A DNA stretch of 64,000 bases from Paenibacillus harenae (GCF_030812415.1 NZ_JAUSST010000005.1:558001-622000); one strand, 5' to 3'. Positions 1 through 8,344 are shown, counted from the first letter of the stretch. The notes: generated from the sequence alone by a model not told the origin. Numbers and translations are program-made.

Positions 1-342
1 AGCGCGAATGCAACGTTGAACGGCAAAGCGCTTAAGCTGGATGCTGCACCGATTCAGTTGAATGGCACGACATACGTACCGCTCCGTTTCGTAACGGATG
101 CGCTCGGCGGTCAGCTGTTCGTTAACGGCAAGCTGAACAAGGTCGGCGTGTTGCGCGGCACCAAGCTGCTCGAGATGGTCATCGGCGAGAAGGGTTACGT
201 GTTGAACGGCGTTCGCCAGCAATCGGAGGTTGCTCCAATTATTCGCAATAACCGAACGCTGATTCCGGTGCGTCTTTTCTCGGAGAAGCTCGGGTTCACC
301 GTCGGTTATGACGCTAAGGTGAAGAAGATTACCATTCAATAG
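1..342 (+). CDS. C-terminal end of a copper amine oxidase N-domain-like (stalk domain) protein, cut by the window start
   Basis: The reading frame is open from base 1 and ends with TAG at 340-342, so only the last ~113 residues are present. They hold two repeats of the pattern seen in stalk domains (copper amine oxidase N-terminal-like): LNGTTYVPLRFVTDALGG and NRTLIPVRLFSEKLGF, each followed by a short beta-rich segment. Such domains occur at the ends of secreted or wall-associated proteins in Paenibacillus and Bacillus and are thought to help bind the cell surface; they are not themselves oxidases. The body of the protein lies outside the window, so its role cannot be given. The degS promoter follows directly. 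Confidence 0.7.
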   Translation, partial: SANATLNGKALKLDAAPIQLNGTTYVPLRFVTDALGGQLFVNGKLNKVGVLRGTKLLEMVIGEKGYVLNGVRQQSEVAPIIRNNRTLIPVRLFSEKLGFTVGYDAKVKKITIQ

Positions 343-345
343 CAA

Positions 346-376
346 TGGACGGTCGGCACTCATTCTGTGGTATGAT
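346..376 (+). promoter_or_regulatory. Candidate sigma-A promoter of degS-degU with extended -10
   Basis: TATGAT at 371-376 is preceded by TGG, giving an extended -10 (TGnTATGAT). The -35 is weak (TGGACG at 346-351, 19 bases away). It lies 48 bases ahead of the degS GTG and just after the upstream stop codon. Prediction by eye. Confidence 0.45.
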
Positions 377-423
377 AGAATAGAGTTGGATCAGGATTAC
401 CATAGAAAGGTTGCCGATCGATC

Positions 424-1584
424 GTGGATCATTTGACAGTCGACATTAACAGAGTCATCAAAAACGCGATTCAAGTTATGGAAGACAGCAAATATCAAAT
501 CTATGAAATATGCGAATCCGCGCGTTCGGAGCTGGAGGCGCTCGAGCAGGAGCTGGAGCTTGTGCTTGAGGAAACGGTCAAGACGATCGAGAAAGTCGAT
601 CGGCTTGAGCAGGATTACCGGCGCGCGCGTATTCGACTGACTGAAGTAAGCCGGGATTTCGTCCGATATAAGGAAGAGGACATTAAATCGGCTTATGAGA
701 AAGCAACGCAAATCCAGCTTGACCTCATGGTCTATCGCGAGAAGGAATCCTACCTGAAGGCTAGACGGGATGATCTGCAGAAGCGTGTTCGCAATGTAGA
801 GAATTCGATTGAACGGGCGGAGATGATCGCATCGCAAATCAATGTCGTGCTGGAGTATTTGGCCGGCGATCTTAATCAGGTTACGCGTATTTTGGAATCG
901 GCGAAGACAAGGCAGTTGCTGGGGCTTAAGATTATTTTGGCGCAAGAGGAAGAGCGGAAGCGCATCGCCAGAGAAATTCACGACGGTCCGGCTCAATCGC
1001 TTGCCAATATCGTACTCCGGACAGAAATTGCCGAGCGTATGCTCATCAAGCAGGAATTCGAGATGGTGCATGTAGAATTAGAAGATTTGAAGGGACAGGT
1101 TCGTTCCGGTCTCGAAGAAATTCGCAAAATCATTTTCAATCTCCGGCCAATGGCGCTCGACGATCTTGGATTGGTGCCAACGCTGCGAAAGTTCGTGCAG
1201 GATTTTGAAGATAAATCTAAAATACATACTGTATTCGAGCTCTCCGGCAAGGAGATTCGTATGCCGTCTGCCATGGAAGCGGCCATCTACAGGCTCGTGC
1301 AGGAGGCTTTCACGAATGCTTTGAAGCATGCCAACGCTTCGCGTGTCTTGCTTGACGTGAGCTATGAGCCGCATTTGATTACAATCATTATTCACGATAA
1401 CGGAATCGGCTTCAAGAGCGATCTAATCGAACTCGGAGCGAGCCGAAACTCCCATTTCGGACTGATCGGGATGAGAGAGCGCGTGGAATTGATCGAAGGA
1501 AGGATGGATATAGACTCAAATCCTGGACAAGGAACGAAGATTATAATTCATATCCCAATAACTGCCGAGAACAGAAAGGAGTAG
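424..1584 (+). CDS. degS: DegS-type sensor histidine kinase
   Basis: 386 residues, matching the family size. It is the sensor kinase of the DegS/DegU two-component system, which in Bacillus controls exoenzymes, competence, motility and biofilm genes. There is no signal peptide or membrane segment, so it is cytoplasmic. Residues ~15-165 are a long, charged, coiled-coil-like sensor region. The HisKA_3-type phosphorylation motif REIHDGPAQSLANI puts the autophosphorylated histidine at about residue 186. The HATPase domain shows the N box (EAFTNALKHA) and G boxes (DNGIGF, GLIGMRERV). The GTG start is supported by AGAAAGG about 13 bases upstream. The gene ends 4 bases before degU, so the two are surely co-transcribed. 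Confidence 0.95.
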   Translation: MDHLTVDINRVIKNAIQVMEDSKYQIYEICESARSELEALEQELELVLEETVKTIEKVDRLEQDYRRARIRLTEVSRDFVRYKEEDIKSAYEKATQIQLDLMVYREKESYLKARRDDLQKRVRNVENSIERAEMIASQINVVLEYLAGDLNQVTRILESAKTRQLLGLKIILAQEEERKRIAREIHDGPAQSLANIVLRTEIAERMLIKQEFEMVHVELEDLKGQVRSGLEEIRKIIFNLRPMALDDLGLVPTLRKFVQDFEDKSKIHTVFELSGKEIRMPSAMEAAIYRLVQEAFTNALKHANASRVLLDVSYEPHLITIIIHDNGIGFKSDLIELGASRNSHFGLIGMRERVELIEGRMDIDSNPGQGTKIIIHIPITAENRKE

Positions 1585-1588
1585 TATA

Positions 1589-2320
1589 ATGATGAATCAA
1601 GTACCGAGCAGTCCGGCCCGTAAAATCAAAATATTACTTGCAGACGATCATCAGCTGTTTCGCGAAGGATTGAAACGAATTCTGAATATGGAAGATGATT
1701 TGGAAGTGATCGGCGAGTGCGGAGACGGCATTCAAGTCATGGAATTTTGCAATCATACGCTGCCCGAAATCGTGCTGATGGACATTAACATGCCGATCGA
1801 GAACGGCGTTGTGACGACAGAGCGGCTTAAGGAGATGTTCCCTGACGTAAAGGTCATTATTTTATCCATTCACGATGACGAGAGCTATGTATTCGAAACG
1901 CTTCGCAAAGGCGCAACCGGTTATCTGCTGAAGGATATGGAGGCCGAGTCCCTCATTAATGCGATCCGTTCCGTAGTGCAAGGCTATGCTTATATCCATC
2001 CGAAGGTGACGGGTAAGCTCATTAACCAGCTTCGCCGCATGACTTACCTCGACGAGATGGGTATCGTATCTGGTGCGGCTGCGGCTCAAGAGCAGGGCGT
2101 CAAGTACCACGCTGTCGACGAAAGCCCGCTAACTCGCCGCGAGGCTGAAGTACTGCGTTTGATGGCCGAGGGCAAGAGCAACAAGAACATCGGCGAATTT
2201 TTGTTTATTAGCGAGAAAACGGTTAAAAACCATGTCAGCAGCATTTTGCAAAAAATGGAGGTTGATGATCGCACGCAGGCGGTTATTCAATCGATTAAGT
2301 ACGGCTGGGTTACGTTGTAG
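1589..2320 (+). CDS. degU: DegU-type LuxR/NarL-family response regulator
   Basis: 243 residues. The receiver domain (residues ~12-130) has the acidic pair at LLADDH, the phosphoacceptor Asp at ~65 in VLMDINMP, and the conserved Lys at YLLKDME. A C-terminal LuxR-type helix-turn-helix (~175-240) shows LTRREAEVLRLMAEGKSN and EKTVKNHVSSIL. It is phosphorylated by DegS and binds DNA as a dimer. AAAGGAG precedes two adjacent ATG codons (1589, 1592); the first is used here. The linker is slightly long for the family. A perfect-stem terminator lies 57 bases downstream, so degS-degU is a two-gene operon. Confidence 0.95.
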   Translation: MMNQVPSSPARKIKILLADDHQLFREGLKRILNMEDDLEVIGECGDGIQVMEFCNHTLPEIVLMDINMPIENGVVTTERLKEMFPDVKVIILSIHDDESYVFETLRKGATGYLLKDMEAESLINAIRSVVQGYAYIHPKVTGKLINQLRRMTYLDEMGIVSGAAAAQEQGVKYHAVDESPLTRREAEVLRLMAEGKSNKNIGEFLFISEKTVKNHVSSILQKMEVDDRTQAVIQSIKYGWVTL

Positions 2321-2376
2321 GTAAAGCCCCGGTCTTTTTTTGCTTTTTTTTGAAGAAGGTTGCAATAGTTACATAG

Positions 2377-2413
2377 AAAACCTCGATACTGTAAGGGACA
2401 GTATCGAGGTTTT
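2377..2413. terminator. Bidirectional terminator between degU and the convergent LPXTG gene
   Basis: Perfect 16-base inverted repeat (2377-2392 and 2398-2413) with a 5-base loop AAGGG. The stem begins with AAAA and ends with TTTT, so it can end transcription from both sides. It sits between the convergent degU and LPXTG protein genes. Confidence 0.85.
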
Positions 2414-2454
2414 ATTAATTGAGATGATTATTTAGAATTACCTTAGCATGATAA

Positions 2455-3903
2455 TCAGCCCTGTTTGTGGGATGATTGTTTACGAAGAGTATAGAATCCT
2501 AGAATAATCGCAAACGCGCCAAACATATAAAACGGCAGCGGGCTGGTATCCCCTGTTTTCGGTAATGTCCCGAGAGGAACCTCATTCTCTTCAATTATAC
2601 TGCTGTCAACATCTTCCCCGTCTCCTCCGCCGTCATTGTCACCGTCATCAGGAGCGCCACCAGGAATTTCTTCCTCGTCGATCTCGATATCAGTCGATGG
2701 ATCAGGCGTTGATTCGTCAGAAGGCGAAGGCGCTATACTAGGCTCAATGCTTGGTGAAGCGCTAGGACTCGTGCTTGGCGCTTCGCTTGGCAACGGCGTT
2801 GTACTTGGCGTCACGTCAGGTGTCGTATTTGGCGTATTTCTAGGAGTCGGTCTCGGTGTAGGGTTAGGAGTCTCACTTGGTGTAGGACTAGGAGTTCCAC
2901 TTGGTGTAGGACTAGGAGTCTCGCTTGGTGTAGGACTAGGAGTCTCGCTTGGCGTAGGGCTAGGAGTCTCGCTTGGCGTAGGGCTAGGAGTCTCGCTTGG
3001 CGTAGGGCTAGGAGTCTCGCTTGGCGTAGGACTAGGAGTCTCGCTTGGCGTAGGGCTAGGTGTCTCGCTTGGCGTAGGGCTAGGAGTCTCGCTTGGCGTA
3101 GGGCTAGGAGTCTCGCTTGGCGTAGGGCTAGGAGTCTCGCTTGGCGTAGGGCTAGGAGTCTCGCTTGGTGTAGGGCTAGGAGTCTCGCTTGGTGTAGGAC
3201 TAGGAGTCTCGCTTGGCGTAGGGCTAGGAGTCTCGCTTGGTGTAGGACTAGGAGTCTCGCTTGGTGTAGGACTAGGAGTCTCGCTTGGTGTAGGACTAGG
3301 AGTCTCGCTTGGTGTAGGACTAGGAGTCTCGCTTGGTGTAACGCTAGGAGTCGGACTCGGTGTAGCGCACGGTTTACCTGAACCTAGTTCCCAGAAGGAA
3401 ATCGTTCCGGGCTTATGCCCCTCAGAGTCGGTCAATTGCTCCTGGATTGGGCCTCCATAGACATCAAGCTGGTACTTCCCGCACTTCGGAACGTCGATCG
3501 TAAGGCTGGTTGCCTCCATCTTTACATCGTATTTCTGGGTTACGCCGCTATAGTGGATTTGGTTTGAATAAGGTTTAGGTGAACCTTCGTACGTATATGC
3601 CGAGAAGCTGACTTGCGAGCAATCCTTCTTAACCTCGAAATAAGCAGTCACTTGTGAACGGTCTTCATTGTACTTAAAAGAAACGCCGTCCTTGACGCGC
3701 CCAATATTGGGGCTTACGCCGGAATACGATTCTACGCCGTTCTTCATGCAGGCTTGGCTAGGCTTCACGGCTTGCTCGGTCAACTGAGTAATGGACCCGT
3801 CTTCCTGAGAGGCCTGGGCCATAACGATAGAGCCGAATGGCAATACTAGAAGCGACAATACGATAAGTCCTAAATACAGGTGTTTCTTTAATGATTTTAT
3901 CAT
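2455..3903 (-). CDS. LPXTG-anchored surface protein with a Pro-Thr-Ser-Glu repeat stalk
   Basis: 482 residues. An N-terminal signal peptide (MIKSLKKHLYLGLIVLSLLV onward) precedes an exported domain of ~160 residues that I do not recognise; it contains four Cys. A stalk follows, made of the 8-residue unit SETPSPTP repeated about 20 times, then a Pro/Ser/Thr/acidic linker. The protein ends with a sortase signal: LPKTGD, a hydrophobic segment and the basic tail RKQSSHKQG. It should be linked to peptidoglycan by a sortase, none of which is encoded here. The start at 3903 is preferred over an in-frame ATG at 3933 because AAGAGGAG lies 9 bases before it. The Pro/Thr-rich repeat probably spans the wall and may be glycosylated (inference). 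Confidence 0.85.
   Translation of the reverse strand: MIKSLKKHLYLGLIVLSLLVLPFGSIVMAQASQEDGSITQLTEQAVKPSQACMKNGVESYSGVSPNIGRVKDGVSFKYNEDRSQVTAYFEVKKDCSQVSFSAYTYEGSPKPYSNQIHYSGVTQKYDVKMEATSLTIDVPKCGKYQLDVYGGPIQEQLTDSEGHKPGTISFWELGSGKPCATPSPTPSVTPSETPSPTPSETPSPTPSETPSPTPSETPSPTPSETPSPTPSETPSPTPSETPSPTPSETPSPTPSETPSPTPSETPSPTPSETPSPTPSETPSPTPSETPSPTPSETPSPTPSETPSPTPSETPSPTPSETPSPTPSETPSPTPSGTPSPTPSETPNPTPRPTPRNTPNTTPDVTPSTTPLPSEAPSTSPSASPSIEPSIAPSPSDESTPDPSTDIEIDEEEIPGGAPDDGDNDGGGDGEDVDSSIIEENEVPLGTLPKTGDTSPLPFYMFGAFAIILGFYTLRKQSSHKQG
2866..3346 (-). repeat. 24-base tandem repeat array, about 20 units, coding for SETPSPTP
   Basis: Near-identical 24-base units run head to tail inside the LPXTG gene. 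Units differ at a few silent or near-silent bases (GGCGTAGGG versus GGTGTAGGA on the + strand) and a few edge units carry changes such as SGTP or NPTP. The period keeps the reading frame, so unit gain or loss would change stalk length without breaking the protein. Not a CRISPR array: there are no spacers. Confidence 0.95.
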
Positions 3904-3913
3904 TGTACACACT

Positions 3914-3944
3914 CCTCTTAGATTCGTGATCAAGTTCTAAGAGG
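3914..3944 (-). promoter_or_regulatory. Leader hairpin that can mask the ribosome site of the LPXTG gene
   Basis: CCTCTTAGA (3914-3922) and TCTAAGAGG (3936-3944) form a perfect 9-base stem with a 13-base loop. On the minus-strand mRNA the downstream arm contains most of the Shine-Dalgarno AAGAGGAG of the gene starting at 3903. Folding would hide the ribosome site. Visible in sequence; a regulatory role is inference. Confidence 0.5.
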
Positions 3945-3990
3945 GCCGGTTACACTACTAGCTCCGTATAATCCAAGTGTCCATTTGCAG

Positions 3991-4019
3991 ATTATACATC
4001 ATCGCTTCCCTTATGGCAT
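3991..4019 (-). promoter_or_regulatory. Candidate promoter of the LPXTG gene
   Basis: On the minus strand TATAAT (3996 to 3991) lies 17 bases after ATGCCA (4019 to 4014), a 4/6 match to TTGACA. The -10 is one arm of an inverted repeat GTATAATC/GATTATAC (3966-3973, 3990-3997), a possible operator. In the rest of the gap up to 4268 I see no gene, only the ribosome site of the next + strand gene. Confidence 0.4.
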
Positions 4020-4268
4020 GAATGTATGGTTAAGAGGATTCCTCCCTTCATTCCTCCAGTTGCTTTCTTACAGTACATATGCACCACTTCGTTATAAAAT
4101 GATAACATATTTCGGAAATTCTACAAGAGTGTTTAATGATTGGTTTATGTAGAAGGTATGCGATAATTGTCGAATCATTAATGCACGCACAATTTCCGAC
4201 TTGTCCGCTTATATCGGAACCTGTGGGCGCTATATCGCATATAGTGTCGCATAGAGGAGGTGACCGCC

Positions 4269-4739
4269 GTGTTGGAACTTCTGCTTCTGGTAATTGGATG
4301 TTATATAGCGGCTGCATTGTCGGTTCATCTGGCATATTGGATTCGGCAAGGACGGAAGCGGGCGAGCAAACATTATGTGCTTATTGCCGATCGGGACCAG
4401 CCTAATATGGAATGGTATATGCGCTCTTTAATGGCGTTCTCGCGCCAGACGGGCAACGAGGTGAGGGTGACGGTCGTCGATAATGGCGCATCTGCGGAGA
4501 CGCTTGCCATAGTCGATCGGATGGCTCGCAAAGGAAGTAAGGTTACTGTGCATGAATGGCCGGTAAACTTGAAGCCAAGCCGTCGCGACACCGGGTCGGG
4601 AGCAACTGCTTCGATTGGAGAAAGCGATGCCAATCAGCTTATGTGGCTGCTGCAGGCCGAAGGTATCGTAAAGGATAGCCATCAGGCCGTGCTAATCGAT
4701 TTGCAAAACCCGGCTGATTTGTCCAAAATGCCGTTCTAG
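4269..4739 (+). CDS. Small membrane-anchored protein of unknown function upstream of comFA
   Basis: 156 residues, not recognised with certainty. The N-terminus is one hydrophobic segment (MLELLLLVIGCYIAAALSVH) followed by a basic stretch, so it is probably a single-pass membrane protein with a cytoplasmic domain. That domain contains an alternating hydrophobic/charged stretch around VRVTVVDNGASAETLAIVDR that could be a small alpha/beta fold. The GTG at 4269 is chosen because GAGGAGGTG ends 6 bases before it; the in-frame GTG at 4260 is too close to the ribosome site. A clear terminator follows, so it seems to be transcribed alone. Its place resembles that of yviA in B. subtilis, but I saw no sequence reason to equate them. 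Confidence 0.6.
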   Translation: MLELLLLVIGCYIAAALSVHLAYWIRQGRKRASKHYVLIADRDQPNMEWYMRSLMAFSRQTGNEVRVTVVDNGASAETLAIVDRMARKGSKVTVHEWPVNLKPSRRDTGSGATASIGESDANQLMWLLQAEGIVKDSHQAVLIDLQNPADLSKMPF

Positions 4740-4772
4740 TATATACTACAATCAATATCGGTTATGAAAGTG

Positions 4773-4818
4773 AAGCACACTTTGTAGCGCTTAATGCGCC
4801 CCAGGTGTGCTTTTTTTT
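4773..4818 (+). terminator. Rho-independent terminator
   Basis: AAGCACAC (4773-4780) pairs with GTGTGCTT (4805-4812), with a smaller GCGC-type helix possible in the loop, followed by a run of T to 4818. It ends transcription of the small membrane protein gene ahead of comFA. Confidence 0.8.
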
Positions 4819-4887
4819 GTATGCGTTGCTTGGGAGACGAAGATAACGACGCACTAAGAAATACAATATGCGAGAGGCGGGTAAAAG

Positions 4888-6876
4888 ATGCGGGCTTATG
4901 TGTATGTCATTTGCATAATGGGAAAATGGAAGGCGTATTCGACGATTGCTCCTGCTGTCGATCGCCTGTTCTGGCTGCATGAATCCGCTGGGCAGCGCAT
5001 GGGAAGAGCCGGGGAAGCGGCGACGGAGGGATGGCTTTGGCTGCAGCCGCTGCCGCTGTGGGATGCTTGCCGAGCGGCAGAGCAGTGGAATTTGGAACGG
5101 GGGCGACGAGGAGGGGGGAGGAGCGACCGCGAGGATGTGCCCTGTGCGCTCGCTGCTTGCGTGGCGGCTGCGTGCAGGGAGGCTGTTGGCGCGCGGCGCA
5201 GCGTGCGCGCCAAGGTGCAGCAGGGCGATAGCCTGCGCGGCGGCGCGGAGCGCTGGGAGCGAGCGGCGCTAGCTGGCGAGCTTGAGGGTGATGGCGCAGC
5301 GGGCGATAGCGCGGCGGCGCCGGAGGGGCTGGGCGCAGCCGCGAGGCGGGCGGCGGCGCTCTTGAAAGGGCGCGCGCTGCTGCGAAGCGAAGCGCAGGCG
5401 CTGCTTGAGGGCGCGGCCGTGCCCGGCGCGGACAGCGGCTGGAGCGATGTGCTCCAGCTGGCTGCGCTGCTCGGGCTCGTGCGCCTGCACGGTTCGGTTG
5501 CCGCATCCATCGGCAACCGGCGGGGCCTGCTGCGCCGCAGCCGGCGCGAGCTTCGCTGCTTGCGCTGCGGCAGCGGCGAACCGCAGATGCGCCGCACGGC
5601 ATGCGCATCCTGCGGCAGAGAATGCGCTTATTGCTCAAGCTGCATTCAGATGGGGCGCAGCCGCGAATGCGAGCTTCTTATTGAAGGGCACCGGAGCAAG
5701 GAGGCTCTTATCTCCGCCAGGCAGCTCCATTCCATTGAAGAGAGGCTGTCCAAGTGGAAGCTCAGTCCTGCGCAATCCGAAGCAACCGCGAAGGCATTAC
5801 AATTTGTAGAGTCGCCCAGCAACGGCATGAAGCCTACTGCTACCGCTTTCGCAATCGCCCCCATTAGAAGTTTCCTTTTATGGGCCGTTACGGGAGCCGG
5901 TAAAACGGAGATGATCTTCCCGCTTATGGAATCCATATTACTGCGCGGCGGCAAGGCACTCATCGCAACGCCGAGACGGGATGTTGTCATTGAACTCGAC
6001 CCGCGTATTCGCAAAGCGTTTCCAACCGCCTCAATTGTCACCTTATACGGCGGAAGCGAGCAAAGGTGGGAGCGCGGCGACATTACGCTTGCAACGACAC
6101 ATCAGCTGCTTCGGTTCCAGCAAAGCTTCGACCTTGTCGTTATCGACGAGCTCGACGCTTTTCCTTACATAAACGACGAGACCTTGCACTACGCGGCAGA
6201 TAAGTGCTGTGCGCCAAGCGCGGTTAGACTGCTGCTGTCGGCAACGCCTCCGCTTGCGATGCAGCGTGATGCAAGGCGAGGAGCGCTGCCCCATGCCAGA
6301 ATCCCGGTTCGCTATCATCGGTATCCGCTCCCTGTTCCCAAGCTGCTTCGAACACCGATGGTAGCTAAGCTGCTGCAGTCGCGAAGGCTCCCTGTATCGT
6401 TGCTATCTGAACTGCGGAGCTCGGTGATGCGGGGAGCGCAATTATTCGTGTTCGTGCAGCGAATCGCGCAAGCAGAGCCGATGGCCGATTTGCTGCGCTC
6501 GCAGCTTCGACTGGCGGAGGTGGCGGCGACGTCTTCACAGGACGATGAACGCTCCAATAAAGTGAAACAATTCCGCGAAGGTAAGATCCGGGTACTCGTA
6601 ACAACGACGATATTGGAGCGGGGAGTGACGATCCCGCGAAGCGATGTGTACATATTGGATGCGGACGGACGGCTGTTCGACGAGGCATCGCTCGTCCAAA
6701 TGGCCGGACGGGCAGGACGATCTGCCGACGATCCCGCGGGACGGGTCTTTTTTTGCAGCCGCGAGCACAGCCGTTCGCAAGCAAGAGCCGTAAGCCACAT
6801 TAAGGCGATGAACCGCATGGCCCGCAAGCAAGGTTACTTGTTACCGGAACCCGCAAGTAAGGAGGTTAGCAGATGA
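4888..6876 (+). CDS. comFA: ComFA-type DNA-uptake helicase with a long GC-rich N-terminal extension
   Basis: 662 residues, about 200 more than B. subtilis ComFA (~460). ComFA is a cytoplasmic ATPase/translocase that helps import single-stranded DNA during transformation. A cysteine cluster (LRCLRCGSG, ACASCGREC, YCSSC; ~225-255) is the expected zinc site. The helicase core follows: Walker A TGAGKTEM (~333), DEAD-like box VIDELDAF (~417), and the C-terminal RecA lobe with TTILERGVTIP and QMAGRAGRS. Residues ~35-220 are Ala/Arg/Gly-rich low complexity and very GC-rich, unlike the rest. The ATG is preceded by GAGAGGCGGG. Its stop overlaps the start of comFC. In relatives comF is switched on by ComK; I did not identify a ComK box. 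Confidence 0.85.
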   Translation: MRAYVYVICIMGKWKAYSTIAPAVDRLFWLHESAGQRMGRAGEAATEGWLWLQPLPLWDACRAAEQWNLERGRRGGGRSDREDVPCALAACVAAACREAVGARRSVRAKVQQGDSLRGGAERWERAALAGELEGDGAAGDSAAAPEGLGAAARRAAALLKGRALLRSEAQALLEGAAVPGADSGWSDVLQLAALLGLVRLHGSVAASIGNRRGLLRRSRRELRCLRCGSGEPQMRRTACASCGRECAYCSSCIQMGRSRECELLIEGHRSKEALISARQLHSIEERLSKWKLSPAQSEATAKALQFVESPSNGMKPTATAFAIAPIRSFLLWAVTGAGKTEMIFPLMESILLRGGKALIATPRRDVVIELDPRIRKAFPTASIVTLYGGSEQRWERGDITLATTHQLLRFQQSFDLVVIDELDAFPYINDETLHYAADKCCAPSAVRLLLSATPPLAMQRDARRGALPHARIPVRYHRYPLPVPKLLRTPMVAKLLQSRRLPVSLLSELRSSVMRGAQLFVFVQRIAQAEPMADLLRSQLRLAEVAATSSQDDERSNKVKQFREGKIRVLVTTTILERGVTIPRSDVYILDADGRLFDEASLVQMAGRAGRSADDPAGRVFFCSREHSRSQARAVSHIKAMNRMARKQGYLLPEPASKEVSR

Positions 6877-7733
6877 ACATCACGTCAATCCTAGCTTGGC
6901 TGCGTCGTCTTCCAAGCTCATTAGCAGAACAAGCAGTATGGTTATCTGCACGATCAGACATCTGCGCGTTCTGCCGGAAACCCATACAATTTGACAATAG
7001 CGAAGCCACCAGTGGTTTGAAGCTGCCGCTTCAACTACGACAGCAGCTATGCAACCCTTGCTTGTCCACCATTCCATGGTTGACCCGTATCTTATGTCCA
7101 AGATGCGGCCGCGGGATTCATTGCGACGATTGTATTCGGCAGCCGAACAGATCGTTCATCTGCAATCGCAGTGCCGTTCAATATGATCAGACGATGAGGA
7201 GCTGGCTGGCTCTCTATAAATATAGAGGCAACGAAGAGCTTGCGCCGCTGCTTGGCGCGATGCTGCAGCCTGCATTCGAGGAACTAAGCCTGAGCCTTGG
7301 CGCAACCATGAAGCGGGGCAGTATCGCGGCGTGTTGGGATGCAATTACTTATGTGCCGGTAAGTTCCGCTCGAGCGGAGGAGCGAGGCTTTAATCAAGCC
7401 GAGCAGCTAGCCTCCTATCTAGCCTCCCGATATCACCTGCCGCTATTGCCGCTGCTCAGTCGCGAGCGCCATACCGGTAAGCAAAGCTTCAAGTCGCGTT
7501 CGGAACGCATTAACGATATGAAGAAGATTTTTCGAGCGGATCTATCGTCAATAAGCAAGCTCGAGCAAATCTACGGTAGCGTTGCTGACACTTTTTCAAG
7601 AACACATGCTAGAATTATATTAGTAGATGATATTTATACGACGGGCAGTACGGCAGAGGCTTGTGCGGAGGAATTAACAGCTAGCAGTTCCGTACCTCTG
7701 GAGGTTTTTGTTCTCACTTGGGCGCGTTCATAA
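6873..7733 (+). CDS. comFC: ComFC-type phosphoribosyltransferase-fold competence protein
   Basis: 286 residues. The N-terminal part has paired Cys motifs (CAFCRKP, CNPC, CPRCGRGIHCDDC) typical of the ComF/GntX zinc region. The C-terminal part is a type-I phosphoribosyltransferase fold, with the PRPP-binding motif ILVDDIYTTGSTA near residues 249-261 and VPVSSARAEERGFNQAE earlier. ComFC is needed for transformation, and homologues work together with ComFA at single-stranded DNA import; the exact reaction is not settled. The start ATGA overlaps the comFA stop by 4 bases, indicating translational coupling, with AAGGAGG upstream. The comFB gene found between these two in B. subtilis is absent. Confidence 0.88.
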   Translation: MNITSILAWLRRLPSSLAEQAVWLSARSDICAFCRKPIQFDNSEATSGLKLPLQLRQQLCNPCLSTIPWLTRILCPRCGRGIHCDDCIRQPNRSFICNRSAVQYDQTMRSWLALYKYRGNEELAPLLGAMLQPAFEELSLSLGATMKRGSIAACWDAITYVPVSSARAEERGFNQAEQLASYLASRYHLPLLPLLSRERHTGKQSFKSRSERINDMKKIFRADLSSISKLEQIYGSVADTFSRTHARIILVDDIYTTGSTAEACAEELTASSSVPLEVFVLTWARS

Positions 7734-7817
7734 GCATTTTTTAGAATAGTTAATGAAAACGGTGTCTATATCCGTTAAGATAAGTATATAGTTTCGATAG
7801 AAAGAAAAGGAGGGCTT

Positions 7818-8240
7818 ATGGCGATGAATTTGGATAATTGTCCTCGTTGCGGAAAGCTTTTTGCCAAAGGGATTAGAGAGGTATGTACAGTATGTACGAG
7901 GGACATTGATAAAGAGTACGAGCTGTGTGCAAACTACTTGCGAGAATACAAAGGTGCTATTATTACGGAGCTGTCGGATGAAACCGGCGTTTCCATAAAG
8001 CAGATTACGAAATTCATCCGCGAGGGCCGTATCTCGATGGTGAATGCACCGAATATGTCCTATCCATGCGAGTCCTGCGGAACGCTGATCAGAGAAGGAC
8101 ATCTTTGCGACAACTGCCGCAACCGTCTGACGAACGCTGCACAGGAAATGAAGGGCAATTTGGCGAAGAAGGAAGAGCCGAAGGGATCATCGTCTACGCA
8201 AACTGCTTATCGCGGGATTGATCGTTACAAGGACAGATAA
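7818..8240 (+). CDS. yvyF: YvyF-type flagellar operon protein (TIGR03826-like)
   Basis: 140 residues. Four Cys-X2-Cys pairs are visible (CPRCGK, CTVC, CESCG, CDNC), suggesting zinc ribbons at both ends around a helix-turn-helix-like middle (VSIKQITKFIREGRIS), as in MerR or excisionase-like folds. The gene sits between comFC and flgM exactly as yvyF does in B. subtilis, where it is listed as a flagellar-operon protein of unclear function. AGGAGGG lies 6 bases before the ATG. A poor sigma-D-like sequence (TAAG 7776, TTCGATAG 7793, spacer only 13) lies upstream and is not counted as a promoter. DNA binding is inference. Confidence 0.8.
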   Translation: MAMNLDNCPRCGKLFAKGIREVCTVCTRDIDKEYELCANYLREYKGAIITELSDETGVSIKQITKFIREGRISMVNAPNMSYPCESCGTLIREGHLCDNCRNRLTNAAQEMKGNLAKKEEPKGSSSTQTAYRGIDRYKDR

Positions 8241-8261
8241 TTATAAATGTAGTTATATCTA

Positions 8262-8289
8262 TAAAATATGACTTGACTGCGGCCGATAA
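8262..8289 (+). promoter_or_regulatory. Sigma-D promoter of the flgM operon
   Basis: TAAA (8262-8265), a 16-base spacer, then GCCGATAA (8282-8289), almost the exact sigma-D (FliA/sigma-28) consensus. It stands 56 bases before the flgM ATG, where sigma-D control is known in Bacillus. Used here as the reference site for judging the others. Confidence 0.85.
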
Positions 8290-8344
8290 TACTTGTAAAG
8301 GTAAATCGGCTTTTTTAGAACGGATAAACAAAGAGGTGGAGCAA

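Noticed and set aside
2866..3346. Possible CRISPR array
   Set aside because: Units are contiguous with no unique spacers and keep the reading frame of a surface protein.
2636..3460. Long + strand open frame of LGVGLGVS repeats
   Set aside because: It is the antisense reading of the tandem repeat in the LPXTG gene; no ribosome site, and repeat periodicity opens the frame by itself.
4896..5638. Minus-strand and alternative-frame open frames over the start of comFA
   Set aside because: They arise from the GC-rich low-complexity DNA; the products are Ala/Arg/Pro strings without domain features.
7776..7800. Sigma-D promoter before yvyF
   Set aside because: TAAG and TTCGATAG are present, but the spacer is 13 and the -10 lacks the conserved C pair; too weak to list.
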